This document shows, one piece after another, positions 8,051 through 15,041 of a stretch of DNA of 47,487 bases. The stretch covers positions 1 to 47,487 of the forward strand of contig JABSOQ010000012.1 of the NCBI GenBank assembly GCA_013216195.1, written 5' to 3'. The DNA comes from Bdellovibrionales bacterium (GTDB lineage: Bacteria > Bdellovibrionota > Bdellovibrionia > Bdellovibrionales > UBA1609). The notes below the pieces were generated by a model. That model worked only from the letters and a program-made list of their open reading frames with translations, ran no database searches and was not told the DNA's origin. Within the stretch, counting starts at the first letter, position 1, and each line of letters begins with the position of its first letter. A program made the translations under genes and the position numbers.

Positions 8051-9250
8051 CTATAGGTACCTGGTATACTCAGAGTCTAATGACAACAAGCTTGTCTGCC
8101 GCCTTTCATCAAGAAGAGCTGTTACACGAGAGAATTCTTGAAGTTTTTTATCTTCTCTTTCGACCAAAAACTTAAGCAAAGGTTTAAGCATTAAGTCTAG
8201 GTTTTCTTCACTCTGCCCGTCAAAAACCTCAATCAACTGGTTGCGAATCATTTTGAGATCATCTGCATTCAAATTGCCTAGCTGAAGGTAGGGTTGAATG
8301 ACATGCAGGATGTGAATTTTGGGGTAATAGCTATGAGGATTGCCAATCAACTTCGACTCAACTTCTAAAAACCATCTTGCAAAATCCGGTATGTTGTAAG
8401 CATTCCAGAGTTGAGCGACAAAGGTTACACCCATTGAAATCTCACTGTGTGACTCAAGGTTTCTTACGATTTCTAGGTTCTTCAGTAAATTGCTCCAAAC
8501 ACCACCCGTGCGTATATACTCATAAGTATCGCCTGTTCCATCTATACTAATTTGCAAATGAATTCTCTTAACCTTCGCAGACTTGAGCGCGTTTAGTGCG
8601 CGCTCACTCAACTTTGAAAGGTTGGTAAGCACGACAACTGTTAAATTTGGTAGATCGCCTAACTTTTCAAGAAGCTTTAAGGGTTCATCCATTATCAAAG
8701 GCTCGCCACCAGCAAACTTAAGAAGTACCAGCTTATCTAAAGGTATGTGATCTACCATTTCAGAAACTTTTCGAGTGTCATCATAGTGCCACTCACCGAC
8801 GCCTTCTTCTTTGGCTATGAGATTGGAATTTGATGGCGTACACATTCTGCATTTAAAATTACACAAATTCGAAGACCGGTAGTCTAACAGGTAGATGTTT
8901 TCTGACTCCGTGCCCTTTTCAACACTCCATTCGAGCGGTTCATCGATCTGATCTAACAATTTGTTGTATTTGTCTTTAGGAGACTTTAGCCCCTGCTTAC
9001 TTAACCTTTCACAGCCCCGGCAGACAGTATGGAACTCACCAGAAAGGAGAGACTTTCGAATTTCTTGTGCGAGCGGGTTCTGCATGATGTCCTGGACACT
9101 CTTAAACTCTTCGACTAGGTAAAGAGGTGATATGTCATCATGATATTGAGCATCACAACAGGGCCTGTAGCTTCCTTCAAATTTCTTGTCGAAGCCTTTG
9201 TTGCCACGCCAATCGAAACCAACAAATGGGGCAATACAAATAGGCTTCAA
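8051..9250 (-). CDS. Radical SAM protein with N-terminal twitch/SPASM-like cysteine module
   Basis: A 399-aa paralogue of the enzymes at 1506-2678 and 10675-11760. Motifs are Cys5 in ICIAPF, the pair Cys31-Cys32 in RPCC, Cys77/Cys80 in CRGC, then CNFKCRMC at residues 130-137 and FAGGEPL about 65 residues later. The start is TTG at 9250, directly after the TAG of the upstream oxygenase gene. It must start about there because the conserved Cys5 follows at once, and no in-frame ATG precedes it. The zero-gap junction suggests coupling with the oxygenase, so the two may act on the same molecule one after the other. Function unknown beyond radical SAM chemistry. Confidence 0.85.
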   Translation of the reverse strand: MKPICIAPFVGFDWRGNKGFDKKFEGSYRPCCDAQYHDDISPLYLVEEFKSVQDIMQNPLAQEIRKSLLSGEFHTVCRGCERLSKQGLKSPKDKYNKLLDQIDEPLEWSVEKGTESENIYLLDYRSSNLCNFKCRMCTPSNSNLIAKEEGVGEWHYDDTRKVSEMVDHIPLDKLVLLKFAGGEPLIMDEPLKLLEKLGDLPNLTVVVLTNLSKLSERALNALKSAKVKRIHLQISIDGTGDTYEYIRTGGVWSNLLKNLEIVRNLESHSEISMGVTFVAQLWNAYNIPDFARWFLEVESKLIGNPHSYYPKIHILHVIQPYLQLGNLNADDLKMIRNQLIEVFDGQSEENLDLMLKPLLKFLVEREDKKLQEFSRVTALLDERRQTSLLSLDSEYTRYL

Positions 9251-9919
9251 CTAAATACCCCGAGCATTACAGAGTTCGTCAAAGTCGCCAAGAACACCAA
9301 AAACCAAATGAACCCGTTTGAGTTTGTGAGTTCCGTTGAATGCTGTGTGAAAGTACTTAGTATCGCAAAAGTAACCTTCTCCGTCAGACGGCATGTGGGC
9401 AACCTCAGAATCTATAACCATCTGGCAGGCCGGATCAGTTCTCACCGCGTAGTGAATTCGCAAGTCGTTGTCAGTGTGATAGCTCATACACTTTTTAGGA
9501 TCTAACCTCATGAATCTCATTCTTCTCACTGGAAAAGCTGCCGACACAATCTTGTAGACCTCTTCGATATAAGTGCCAGAAAACTCTTTGTTGAACTCTG
9601 TGAACTGAGACTCATGGAGCTTCACCTCACGCTCTTTCAACGCACCCTTGTTATTATAGGGTTCAAAACTCCATTGATAGGTTAATGATCCACAACCTTC
9701 AAAGTGAAGTGGAGCCTTCGAAGGGTAATCAAGCGGAGTATGGGTGAAACAGATCTGTTTGGTTGCAGGGTCCCAAAGATCATCAGGAAGTGAATCCAAA
9801 AAAGAACTCAATTCGGCTGGATCTACTTGCAGGCCTGTTTTACGAAATCTCCGCAACATTGAGAAGTCAGTTTGATATTTGGAGCAGTCAAAGTTAACCA
9901 CATCAGCCTTTCTAGCCAC
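9251..9919 (-). CDS. Aspartyl/asparaginyl hydroxylase-like Fe(II)/2OG oxygenase
   Basis: A 222-aa protein whose second half carries the iron ligands of a double-stranded beta-helix oxygenase. These are H148-T-D150 in MSYHTDND and a distal H191 in YFHTAFNGT, followed by R202 in KLKRVHLVFG, a candidate 2-oxoglutarate anchor. The spacing and the HxAxNxT...R segment resemble the aspartyl/asparaginyl beta-hydroxylase group, which hydroxylates peptides or free amino acids. The start is GTG at 9919. It heads a minus-strand unit of oxygenase, radical SAM, binding protein-like, B12 radical SAM and ATT-start radical SAM genes, and is divergent from another oxygenase gene 70 bp away. Substrate unknown. 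Confidence 0.75.
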   Translation of the reverse strand: MARKADVVNFDCSKYQTDFSMLRRFRKTGLQVDPAELSSFLDSLPDDLWDPATKQICFTHTPLDYPSKAPLHFEGCGSLTYQWSFEPYNNKGALKEREVKLHESQFTEFNKEFSGTYIEEVYKIVSAAFPVRRMRFMRLDPKKCMSYHTDNDLRIHYAVRTDPACQMVIDSEVAHMPSDGEGYFCDTKYFHTAFNGTHKLKRVHLVFGVLGDFDELCNARGI

Positions 9920-9934
9920 GACTCTAAAGCAAGA

Positions 9935-9963
9935 TTGAAAATCTCACTAATCTGATCTAACAA
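9935..9963 (+). promoter_or_regulatory. Candidate promoter for the plus-strand oxygenase
   Basis: TTGAAA at 9935-9940 and TAACAA at 9958-9963 are separated by 17 bp, in the 70-bp gap between two divergent oxygenase genes. A good GAGAGGAGA ribosome binding site follows at 9972-9980. The promoter match is moderate and was judged by eye. Confidence 0.3.
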
Positions 9964-9989
9964 TACATGTTGAGAGGAGAAAATCAATT

Positions 9990-10700
9990 TTGCAGGTCGT
10001 AGAAAGAACTGAAAACTTCATCATAATCGATGACTTTTTGCCTCAAGACGCTTGGGCCCAATTGCTCGATCAGCTGGAGTGCGAAATCTACAAGCCTGTA
10101 GAGCTCGGCCAAGACAAAGTTTACAAGCTAAACTCTGGTCTGATCTACAAAAGCCTGAATAAGTATTGGTTTTCTAAGCTTCCCTGGCAGAATAACTACA
10201 CCCCCTTCGGAGAGCACCTCCAGGCATTGCTGCGGGAGGACATCTCCTTCATACCCAAGTATGAAGACCTCTCAATGATGGTTCATTGCTACCAAGCAGG
10301 TTCTGAAATTGGCTGGCATAGAGACTCAGGCGTTCTTGCAGCCTACACCTTTTACTGTCATCAAGACTGGCACCCTATGTGGGGCGGTAACCTCATGATC
10401 GCCAGTGAAAAGACATCTTGGGATAGAGTTAGACTCAACACTGACCCACTGCCTGGCACTCACCTAAAAGATAGCTTCGGCGAGCTGTATCAAACTAAGG
10501 GTGTGACTTTTGATCACTCTATCGAGAAGCAAGTTTTGCAAAGCCCTGGCCTCGGCTCTTTTGTTATGCCCAAGCCAAATCGCTTAGTGCTCATCAGCAA
10601 CAAGGTTTTTCACAAAGTCGAAAGGGTCGATGCTGCCGCTGGCTCGCACTCTAGGGTCAGCCTCACCGGTTTTTTTACAGATTCTTCGCCCAAGGGTTAA
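9990..10700 (+). CDS. Fe(II)/2-oxoglutarate oxygenase (prolyl 4-hydroxylase-like)
   Basis: A 236-aa oxygenase with a clear iron triad, H110-R-D112 (IGWHRDSG) and H208 (NKVFHKVERV). R222 (SHSRVSLTGFF) follows and would bind 2-oxoglutarate. The order and the HKV...SR-S-L-T-G-F ending match the prolyl 4-hydroxylase-like 2OG-Fe(II) group. The start is TTG at 9990, set 9 nt after GAGAGGAGA; an upstream ATG (9967) is out of frame. It is the only plus-strand gene between two minus-strand operons, and its last 26 bp overlap the 3' end of the converging radical SAM gene. That placement suggests it belongs to the same pathway but is expressed separately. Substrate unknown. Confidence 0.8.
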   Translation: MQVVERTENFIIIDDFLPQDAWAQLLDQLECEIYKPVELGQDKVYKLNSGLIYKSLNKYWFSKLPWQNNYTPFGEHLQALLREDISFIPKYEDLSMMVHCYQAGSEIGWHRDSGVLAAYTFYCHQDWHPMWGGNLMIASEKTSWDRVRLNTDPLPGTHLKDSFGELYQTKGVTFDHSIEKQVLQSPGLGSFVMPKPNRLVLISNKVFHKVERVDAAAGSHSRVSLTGFFTDSSPKG

Positions 10701-11760
10701 TATCTTCAAAACTATTGCCTCTGACCTGATCAAGCTTATTAAGCCACTGCTTTGAGCGCTCAAAGCCTTTGTGTTCTGAGACCTTTAGCTTGTTCGCCAC
10801 ATGAGAGAGTTCTGAAACACCCTCTATCAAGCTGAAAGCCTGAGCTCGAGCTGTTTCAGGTAAACAGTCTATTGCCAACATATCTGGTGCATCTAGTATT
10901 CGAAAAAAAATGGGAGCTTCTGGCAGAGAGCCATCTCGCCACTGCAAAATCTCTTTGAGGTGAAAAACGTTGAGTATTGAAACAACAGTATTAATTTCGA
11001 ACTCCGCATTTGAAAGGGTCATCATTTTGCCAACAACCTCTTTTACATTTCGCCAAGAAGCAGGAAATCTCGCATACTCAAATACTTCGTCTACTCCGTC
11101 TATGCTTAAAATCAACCTCACTTTTTTAAACTTTTTCCATAGCGCGAGAATTCTATCGGTGCAGATCGTTGCATTGGTAACATAGTTCAACGAAATGTTA
11201 GGTGCTCGACCCCGCTCTACAAGCTTTTCAAGAAATTCTAGGTGCGTGTTCATGAGCAAGACTTCGCCACCAGCAAACTTGATCCATTCGACTGTGTCTA
11301 AAACGGCTTCGGGAATTTTTGCCAGGTCTACATTTTCAACTCTGTCGAGCTTAGCTTTACCCTCAAGCTTCACTTCATCTTTTATCCAAGACGAACTGTT
11401 AAAGCTGCTACATGTGACACACTTCAAGTTACACAAGTTTCCCATGTAGAGATCAAGAGCCTTTAACGACGGCACCGAAGATTCAGGCTCGTTCTCAAAA
11501 CTTCTTTCGTTCCAGAAGTCGCGATGACTTTTGCCACCTATTGATTCATGTGACCAGCATCTTTTACAGCCCTCTAGCTGCTCCCCTTCGATCATTCGTC
11601 GTTGAATCGTCTCAACCTCTGCCCCACCAAAGAAGTCTTGGATCTCTGGAAGAGAGCGAGCCCTCTTCTCAAGCTGAGTTTGATCATACCAACAACATGG
11701 TCTCATCTTTTGGCCATTGAAATAAACTGATCTAAAGGCAGCTTTGCAAAAACCTTTCAT
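10675..11760 (-). CDS. Radical SAM protein with N-terminal twitch/SPASM-like cysteine module
   Basis: A 361-aa third paralogue of the set. Motifs are Cys5 (GFCKAAF), Cys22-Cys23 (RPCCWYD), Cys65/Cys68 (CKRC), CNLKCVTC at residues 110-117, and FAGGEVL about 65 residues later, where the usual GGEP has become GGEV. The ILSIDGVDEVFEYARFP stretch is typical of the core and is also found in its paralogues. It is the last gene of a tightly overlapping minus-strand operon; its ATG overlaps the GNAT gene stop as ATGA. Its 3' end overlaps the converging oxygenase gene by 26 bp. Substrate unknown. Confidence 0.85.
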   Translation of the reverse strand: MKGFCKAAFRSVYFNGQKMRPCCWYDQTQLEKRARSLPEIQDFFGGAEVETIQRRMIEGEQLEGCKRCWSHESIGGKSHRDFWNERSFENEPESSVPSLKALDLYMGNLCNLKCVTCSSFNSSSWIKDEVKLEGKAKLDRVENVDLAKIPEAVLDTVEWIKFAGGEVLLMNTHLEFLEKLVERGRAPNISLNYVTNATICTDRILALWKKFKKVRLILSIDGVDEVFEYARFPASWRNVKEVVGKMMTLSNAEFEINTVVSILNVFHLKEILQWRDGSLPEAPIFFRILDAPDMLAIDCLPETARAQAFSLIEGVSELSHVANKLKVSEHKGFERSKQWLNKLDQVRGNSFEDINPWAKNL

Positions 11761-12239
11761 CTTACCTGGAACCTGCTCGCTATTTTAAGCATCGGAGTGT
11801 GATCATCATACCAAGCTTCAGTAAGCCGTTCGAAACCATGTTTCAAAGACCAATCCAGGTGAGTTCTTCTCACCCAACCAAACACATGTTTGTTTGGCCA
11901 GTAATTCTGATGAGCGAGTCTCAAAAGTTCGTGACCCAAGCCCGCCCCTCTATACTGCTGCCTAACGTGAATCGTTCTGTACCTCACCCAGCTTTTGTTC
12001 CAGTTCACCAGCTGAGTTGCGGCTACGATCTCTTCTCCATCAGCAAAGGCAAATGACTGAAACGGTGGCTTTTCAAATTCACTTAGATAAGGGCCAAGGT
12101 GTCTAACGTAAACCTTACTTACCGAGTCTGAGCCCCTAAAATGATTGGTTTCACGCCAAAAGTCGCTAATCTCTTCGAATGAAATCGCTTTAAACTCGAA
12201 CTGTTGACCACCTACCCCAGAATCTACAAAGCTGCTCAT
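11757..12239 (-). CDS. GNAT-family N-acetyltransferase
   Basis: A 160-aa protein of standard GNAT length. The acetyl-CoA pyrophosphate loop is QQYRGAGLGHELL at residues 94-106, preceded by the RTIHVR strand. The family transfers an acetyl or similar acyl group from CoA to an amine. Both ends overlap their neighbours as ATGA (PLP-enzyme gene upstream, radical SAM gene downstream), so the three are probably made in step. A sensible reading is that it acylates an amine installed by the PLP enzyme, as in amino-sugar biosynthesis, but this is inference. Confidence 0.8.
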   Translation of the reverse strand: MSSFVDSGVGGQQFEFKAISFEEISDFWRETNHFRGSDSVSKVYVRHLGPYLSEFEKPPFQSFAFADGEEIVAATQLVNWNKSWVRYRTIHVRQQYRGAGLGHELLRLAHQNYWPNKHVFGWVRRTHLDWSLKHGFERLTEAWYDDHTPMLKIASRFQVR

Positions 12240-13129
12240 AGAGACCTTCGCAAATTCTCAGAGATGCAGAGCCTATTTACCAGACCTGAACGACTAAAAT
12301 GGTCGAACTCTCGGTTTTGAGTTAGTCCAAACAGCACCGTATCACTTGCCTCGACCCGAAACTCTTCGCAGATTTGCAACTGATGGCTCCGATACTTCTG
12401 CCACAAATAGCTAGCACTAAACTCTGACATCAACAACCGATGAATCTTTAAGTTCAGATGATTCACATAAGACCACTCGTTCAACACTGTGGCTGAATTC
12501 TTACTCCATAAGTTGCGGGTGAACAACAAGCCTGATCTCATTCGGCCGCTACAAAAATACTTGCTAAGACTAAAACAAACCGCCTCAACACAAGAGTGCT
12601 CGAAAAGATCTTCCAGGTTCTCATTTGAATTGAACAAATAAGCGCAGTCTAAAAACACAGCAATTTTCTTTTCCGTACATGCGCTTAATAGATCTTCTAC
12701 ACCTTCATAGCGACAACCTGAAGCTGAGAAGGGATGACTCAAAAACAATCTCGAGCCCTCTGGAACAGAGCCTAAGTCACCTGCGACTTGAGCTCCTATC
12801 ATCGCGTGATAAGGGTACTCACCCTTTAGCACGAAGTACTCACGTTTTGAGTACTCGGCATTAAAGGCTTCGATCCCACCAGTAACTCCCTCTACGATAT
12901 GGCAACTCCAATTTGCAGTTTGCGTGACAAATCTACCGGCATGACTAGCCATCCAGGCCTTAAACTCAGATTTGAAAGCCTCAATCTGTTCTGATATTGG
13001 AGAAACCTCACTGCCTTCAAAGAGGTCACCACCACTAAGCTTTCGCAAAAAGCCGTGAACCTCGGGGTCGAGGATGGGGCGGGCACCCTTTGTAATTAGA
13101 GCAGAGCTTTTAGCTTGTCTGGCAGGCAT
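12236..13129 (-). CDS. PLP-dependent aminotransferase-fold enzyme
   Basis: A 297-aa protein with fold type I PLP features. D161-x-A-Y164 (VFLDCAYLF) would contact the pyridine nitrogen and ring. S187-L-S-K190 (CFSLSKYF) supplies the Schiff-base lysine, and the GRMRSG stretch resembles the phosphate-binding Arg of class I/II aminotransferases. It is shorter than typical members (350-400 aa), mainly in the C-terminal small domain, so it may use an unusual active-site arrangement. The start ATG at 13129 overlaps the upstream kinase-like gene by 34 bp, and its stop overlaps the GNAT gene as ATGA. It could transaminate a keto-sugar or an amino-acid precursor; the substrate cannot be told. Confidence 0.75.
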   Translation of the reverse strand: MPARQAKSSALITKGARPILDPEVHGFLRKLSGGDLFEGSEVSPISEQIEAFKSEFKAWMASHAGRFVTQTANWSCHIVEGVTGGIEAFNAEYSKREYFVLKGEYPYHAMIGAQVAGDLGSVPEGSRLFLSHPFSASGCRYEGVEDLLSACTEKKIAVFLDCAYLFNSNENLEDLFEHSCVEAVCFSLSKYFCSGRMRSGLLFTRNLWSKNSATVLNEWSYVNHLNLKIHRLLMSEFSASYLWQKYRSHQLQICEEFRVEASDTVLFGLTQNREFDHFSRSGLVNRLCISENLRRSL

Positions 13130-13638
13130 TCGTTGATTTTAACAAAGTAATTTTCATAAGAGAACACCTCTTTCTCAAGCCCTGTGGGCCTTTCAGTGGC
13201 CCACTTAAAATCAAATGCCACCAGGCGTCCATCGCGTTGGGTTAAATTGCTAAGAGACCCGTTCCTCTTAAACACATTCATAGTCTTAAAGAACCTATGC
13301 ATTTCGAGTACTTGCTCCTCCACGTCGGGGATTTCTTTATGTAGCCTCGGTTTGATGTCTAAAAGTGAATGCCCATAAAACTCTTGAATCGTCCAAAGAC
13401 CCTCACGGCTATGATCAACTAGCTTAGGCAGCCACTCAGAATCTAAACGTTTCAGCCAAAAGATTTCATTATCAAAGAAATCGACAGCCTCTTGTTTAGA
13501 AAAGCGACTTGGTTGCCCCGAGACAGTCGCGCCTTCTGGGTCAAAAACTCTTTTAATTAGACCGGCCTGTTCATCAAGAAAAACCTGACAAAGTGTTCCG
13601 AGCCCTGAGTGATGAGTCTGATATCTAACCCAATTCAT
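13096..13638 (-). CDS. Kinase-fold-like protein without the catalytic-loop Asp
   Basis: A 180-aa protein that reads like a shortened protein-kinase or aminoglycoside-phosphotransferase fold. LIKRVF holds a candidate ATP lysine (K29), FDNEIFWLKRL a candidate helix-C glutamate (E58), and WTIQEFYGHSL fits the hinge. A metal-binding DF pair is in VAFDFKWA (D143, F144) with Lys where Gly is expected. The catalytic loop reads NGSLSNLT (126-133), so the usual HGD/HRD aspartate is absent and Ser stands near its place. It may be a pseudokinase, or a divergent small-molecule kinase. It overlaps the oxygenase gene upstream (14 bp) and the PLP-enzyme gene downstream (34 bp). Assignment to the kinase fold is tentative. 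Confidence 0.55.
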   Translation of the reverse strand: MNWVRYQTHHSGLGTLCQVFLDEQAGLIKRVFDPEGATVSGQPSRFSKQEAVDFFDNEIFWLKRLDSEWLPKLVDHSREGLWTIQEFYGHSLLDIKPRLHKEIPDVEEQVLEMHRFFKTMNVFKRNGSLSNLTQRDGRLVAFDFKWATERPTGLEKEVFSYENYFVKINECLPDKLKALL

Positions 13639-14374
13639 CTTGTATTTCTTTTGAACTAAAATAAGTCAGTGACATTTTCTCGGTATGCGAACCAGAAAAA
13701 TTATTGCTCGCATGAAGTTGACTGCAATCAAAGACAATCACATCACCAATACTCCATTCCACAATTCGATCAATCGACAACCCAAAAAGATTCTCGTAAG
13801 GCAAATGGGTAAGATACTTTTCGTAATCATCTTGATCGAAGTGCTCATTGGTGAAACCAATCAGATCTTGATAATCGGTGACCTTAAAATTGTATTTTGG
13901 TACCTGACCTTCGAATCGCTCTCCCCGCCAAAAATGTGAGGCTTGCCCAAAATTCCTCTGATTAAAAAAGATGGTTGAGAGCTGCTGTGATTCACTTGAA
14001 GCGCTTAGCGGAATCAAGATATTCTTATAAGGAAAATACTGATCGCCCATTTCGTCGGTCTTTCCTGTATCCGTGTGCACATGAAAAGGCACAGATGTGC
14101 TGACGAAAGAACCTCCATGCCTCACGATTTTACCTAGATAGGGCTCCATAAGACTCTCAATAAACCCTTCAACCACTCCACCTTTATCGTATTTGAAATT
14201 CAGTATGCCTGGGTTCTTTTTAGCAAGTCTGCAATGTTGCTCTCGCTCTCTCAACCACTGAACCTGCTTGTCATTCAGCAAGCCTTCATATCGAACCGGG
14301 GCGCTCCGCTCTTTCGCAACGGCTTGCTCTATTCTCTGATCGAATCTGTTTACACGAATCAGCTGCTGTAACAC
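13625..14374 (-). CDS. Fe(II)/2-oxoglutarate oxygenase (phytanoyl-CoA hydroxylase-like)
   Basis: A 249-aa protein with the oxygenase iron triad H100-T-D102 (FHVHTDTGK) and H221 (CSQLHASNNF). A basic residue (K233, TEKMSLTYF) follows at the place of the 2-oxoglutarate anchor. The distal HAS-N-N motif is like small-molecule hydroxylases of the phytanoyl-CoA type, which also include halogenases and desaturases. An Asp is present after the first His, so this one should bind iron with three protein ligands and hydroxylate rather than halogenate. The start is GTG 14374, with AGGAA about 8 nt upstream. It is the second gene of the operon after a 72-aa protein and overlaps the kinase-like gene. Substrate unknown. 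Confidence 0.75.
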   Translation of the reverse strand: MLQQLIRVNRFDQRIEQAVAKERSAPVRYEGLLNDKQVQWLREREQHCRLAKKNPGILNFKYDKGGVVEGFIESLMEPYLGKIVRHGGSFVSTSVPFHVHTDTGKTDEMGDQYFPYKNILIPLSASSESQQLSTIFFNQRNFGQASHFWRGERFEGQVPKYNFKVTDYQDLIGFTNEHFDQDDYEKYLTHLPYENLFGLSIDRIVEWSIGDVIVFDCSQLHASNNFSGSHTEKMSLTYFSSKEIQDELG

Positions 14375-14397
14375 TCTCTATTTCCTAAACCACGAAT

Positions 14398-14616
14398 TCA
14401 GTTGTCTTGAGACTCTGGAATGTCGCCAGCTTTAAAGTGAAAATTTAGTGCGGTGAGAACTCGCTCCATATTGGCAAACTGGTCTGATTGATAATCAAGC
14501 TTAAGCTCAGTCATGCATTTTTCAATGTGATCACTGTTTGGCTCAGACTTTTTAAATTCATCAATTAAATCTCTGTAAATCTGCTCATTTTGTGAAATGA
14601 CCGGCCCAGTTCTCAT
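14398..14616 (-). CDS. Small acidic protein heading the modification operon
   Basis: A 72-aa soluble protein starting MRTGPVISQNEQIY, with no signal peptide, membrane segment or known motif. It has one Cys (EKCMTEL) and is mildly acidic and probably helical. A run of G before the ATG (GGGGG about 4 nt upstream) can serve as ribosome binding site. It stands first in the unit that continues with oxygenase, kinase-like, PLP, GNAT and radical SAM genes, 23 bp before the oxygenase start. A small first gene in such an operon could be a peptide substrate, a carrier protein or a regulator. No Ser-phosphopantetheine motif and no clear leader/core division are visible, so I leave the function open. Confidence 0.55.
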   Translation of the reverse strand: MRTGPVISQNEQIYRDLIDEFKKSEPNSDHIEKCMTELKLDYQSDQFANMERVLTALNFHFKAGDIPESQDN

Positions 14617-14748
14617 GACACCCCCAACTGACTACCTTCAAATGATTCTAGTAGCAGAACCTCAGCAATAAAACAGCCAACCCTAGTTTTTGAAGCAGTG
14701 CTTCTAAATCGCTTAAAGATCAAATTCGTTGAAAATCGTCCTCCACTC

Positions 14749-14778
14749 AAAAAAAACCGAGTTCATCTTTGAACTCGG
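14749..14778 (-). terminator. Rho-independent terminator (minus strand)
   Basis: A perfect 9-bp stem (CCGAGTTCA / TGAACTCGG at 14757-14765 and 14770-14778) with a 4-nt loop. On the minus strand it is followed by eight T (A-tract at 14749-14756). It ends transcription arriving from uppP or from a small RNA gene in between. The nearest minus-strand stop is 264 bp upstream, a long distance for a simple operon end. Confidence 0.85.
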
Positions 14779-15041
14779 CCGCATTCCCCTTGTTTTCCCA
14801 TCTATTCGCACATTCCCCTATGCGACTAGGCAATTGTTAGCTTCAAAAACAGCAATATTGAGGCAAACGTAAGAGCCCCATTTATTACTGCCAAATAACT
14901 CAGTTTTTTCTCTCCCGACACACATACATCTAACATTCTTTCCCCTTTGCTTGCCGTTTCCATAATTAGAGTAGAACAAAGCGGATGCACCCACTATAGA
15001 CAAAACTGGCTCGGTATAGCTCAAAATGAAATGTTTTAGGG
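14779..15041 (-). ncRNA. Non-coding stretch ending in a terminator; possible small RNA
   Basis: There are 263 bp between the uppP stop and a strong terminator, with no convincing gene (an 89-aa frame here overlaps uppP and has no family features). Read on the minus strand it contains the 9-mer AGGGGAATG twice (14790-14782 and 14819-14811), plus AAAGGGGAAAG near 14943, GATGGGAAA and CGGGAGAG. Repeated GGA in likely loops is the hallmark of CsrA/RsmA-binding RNAs, but no promoter or fold was computed. It could equally be a long 3' UTR. Confidence 0.25.
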
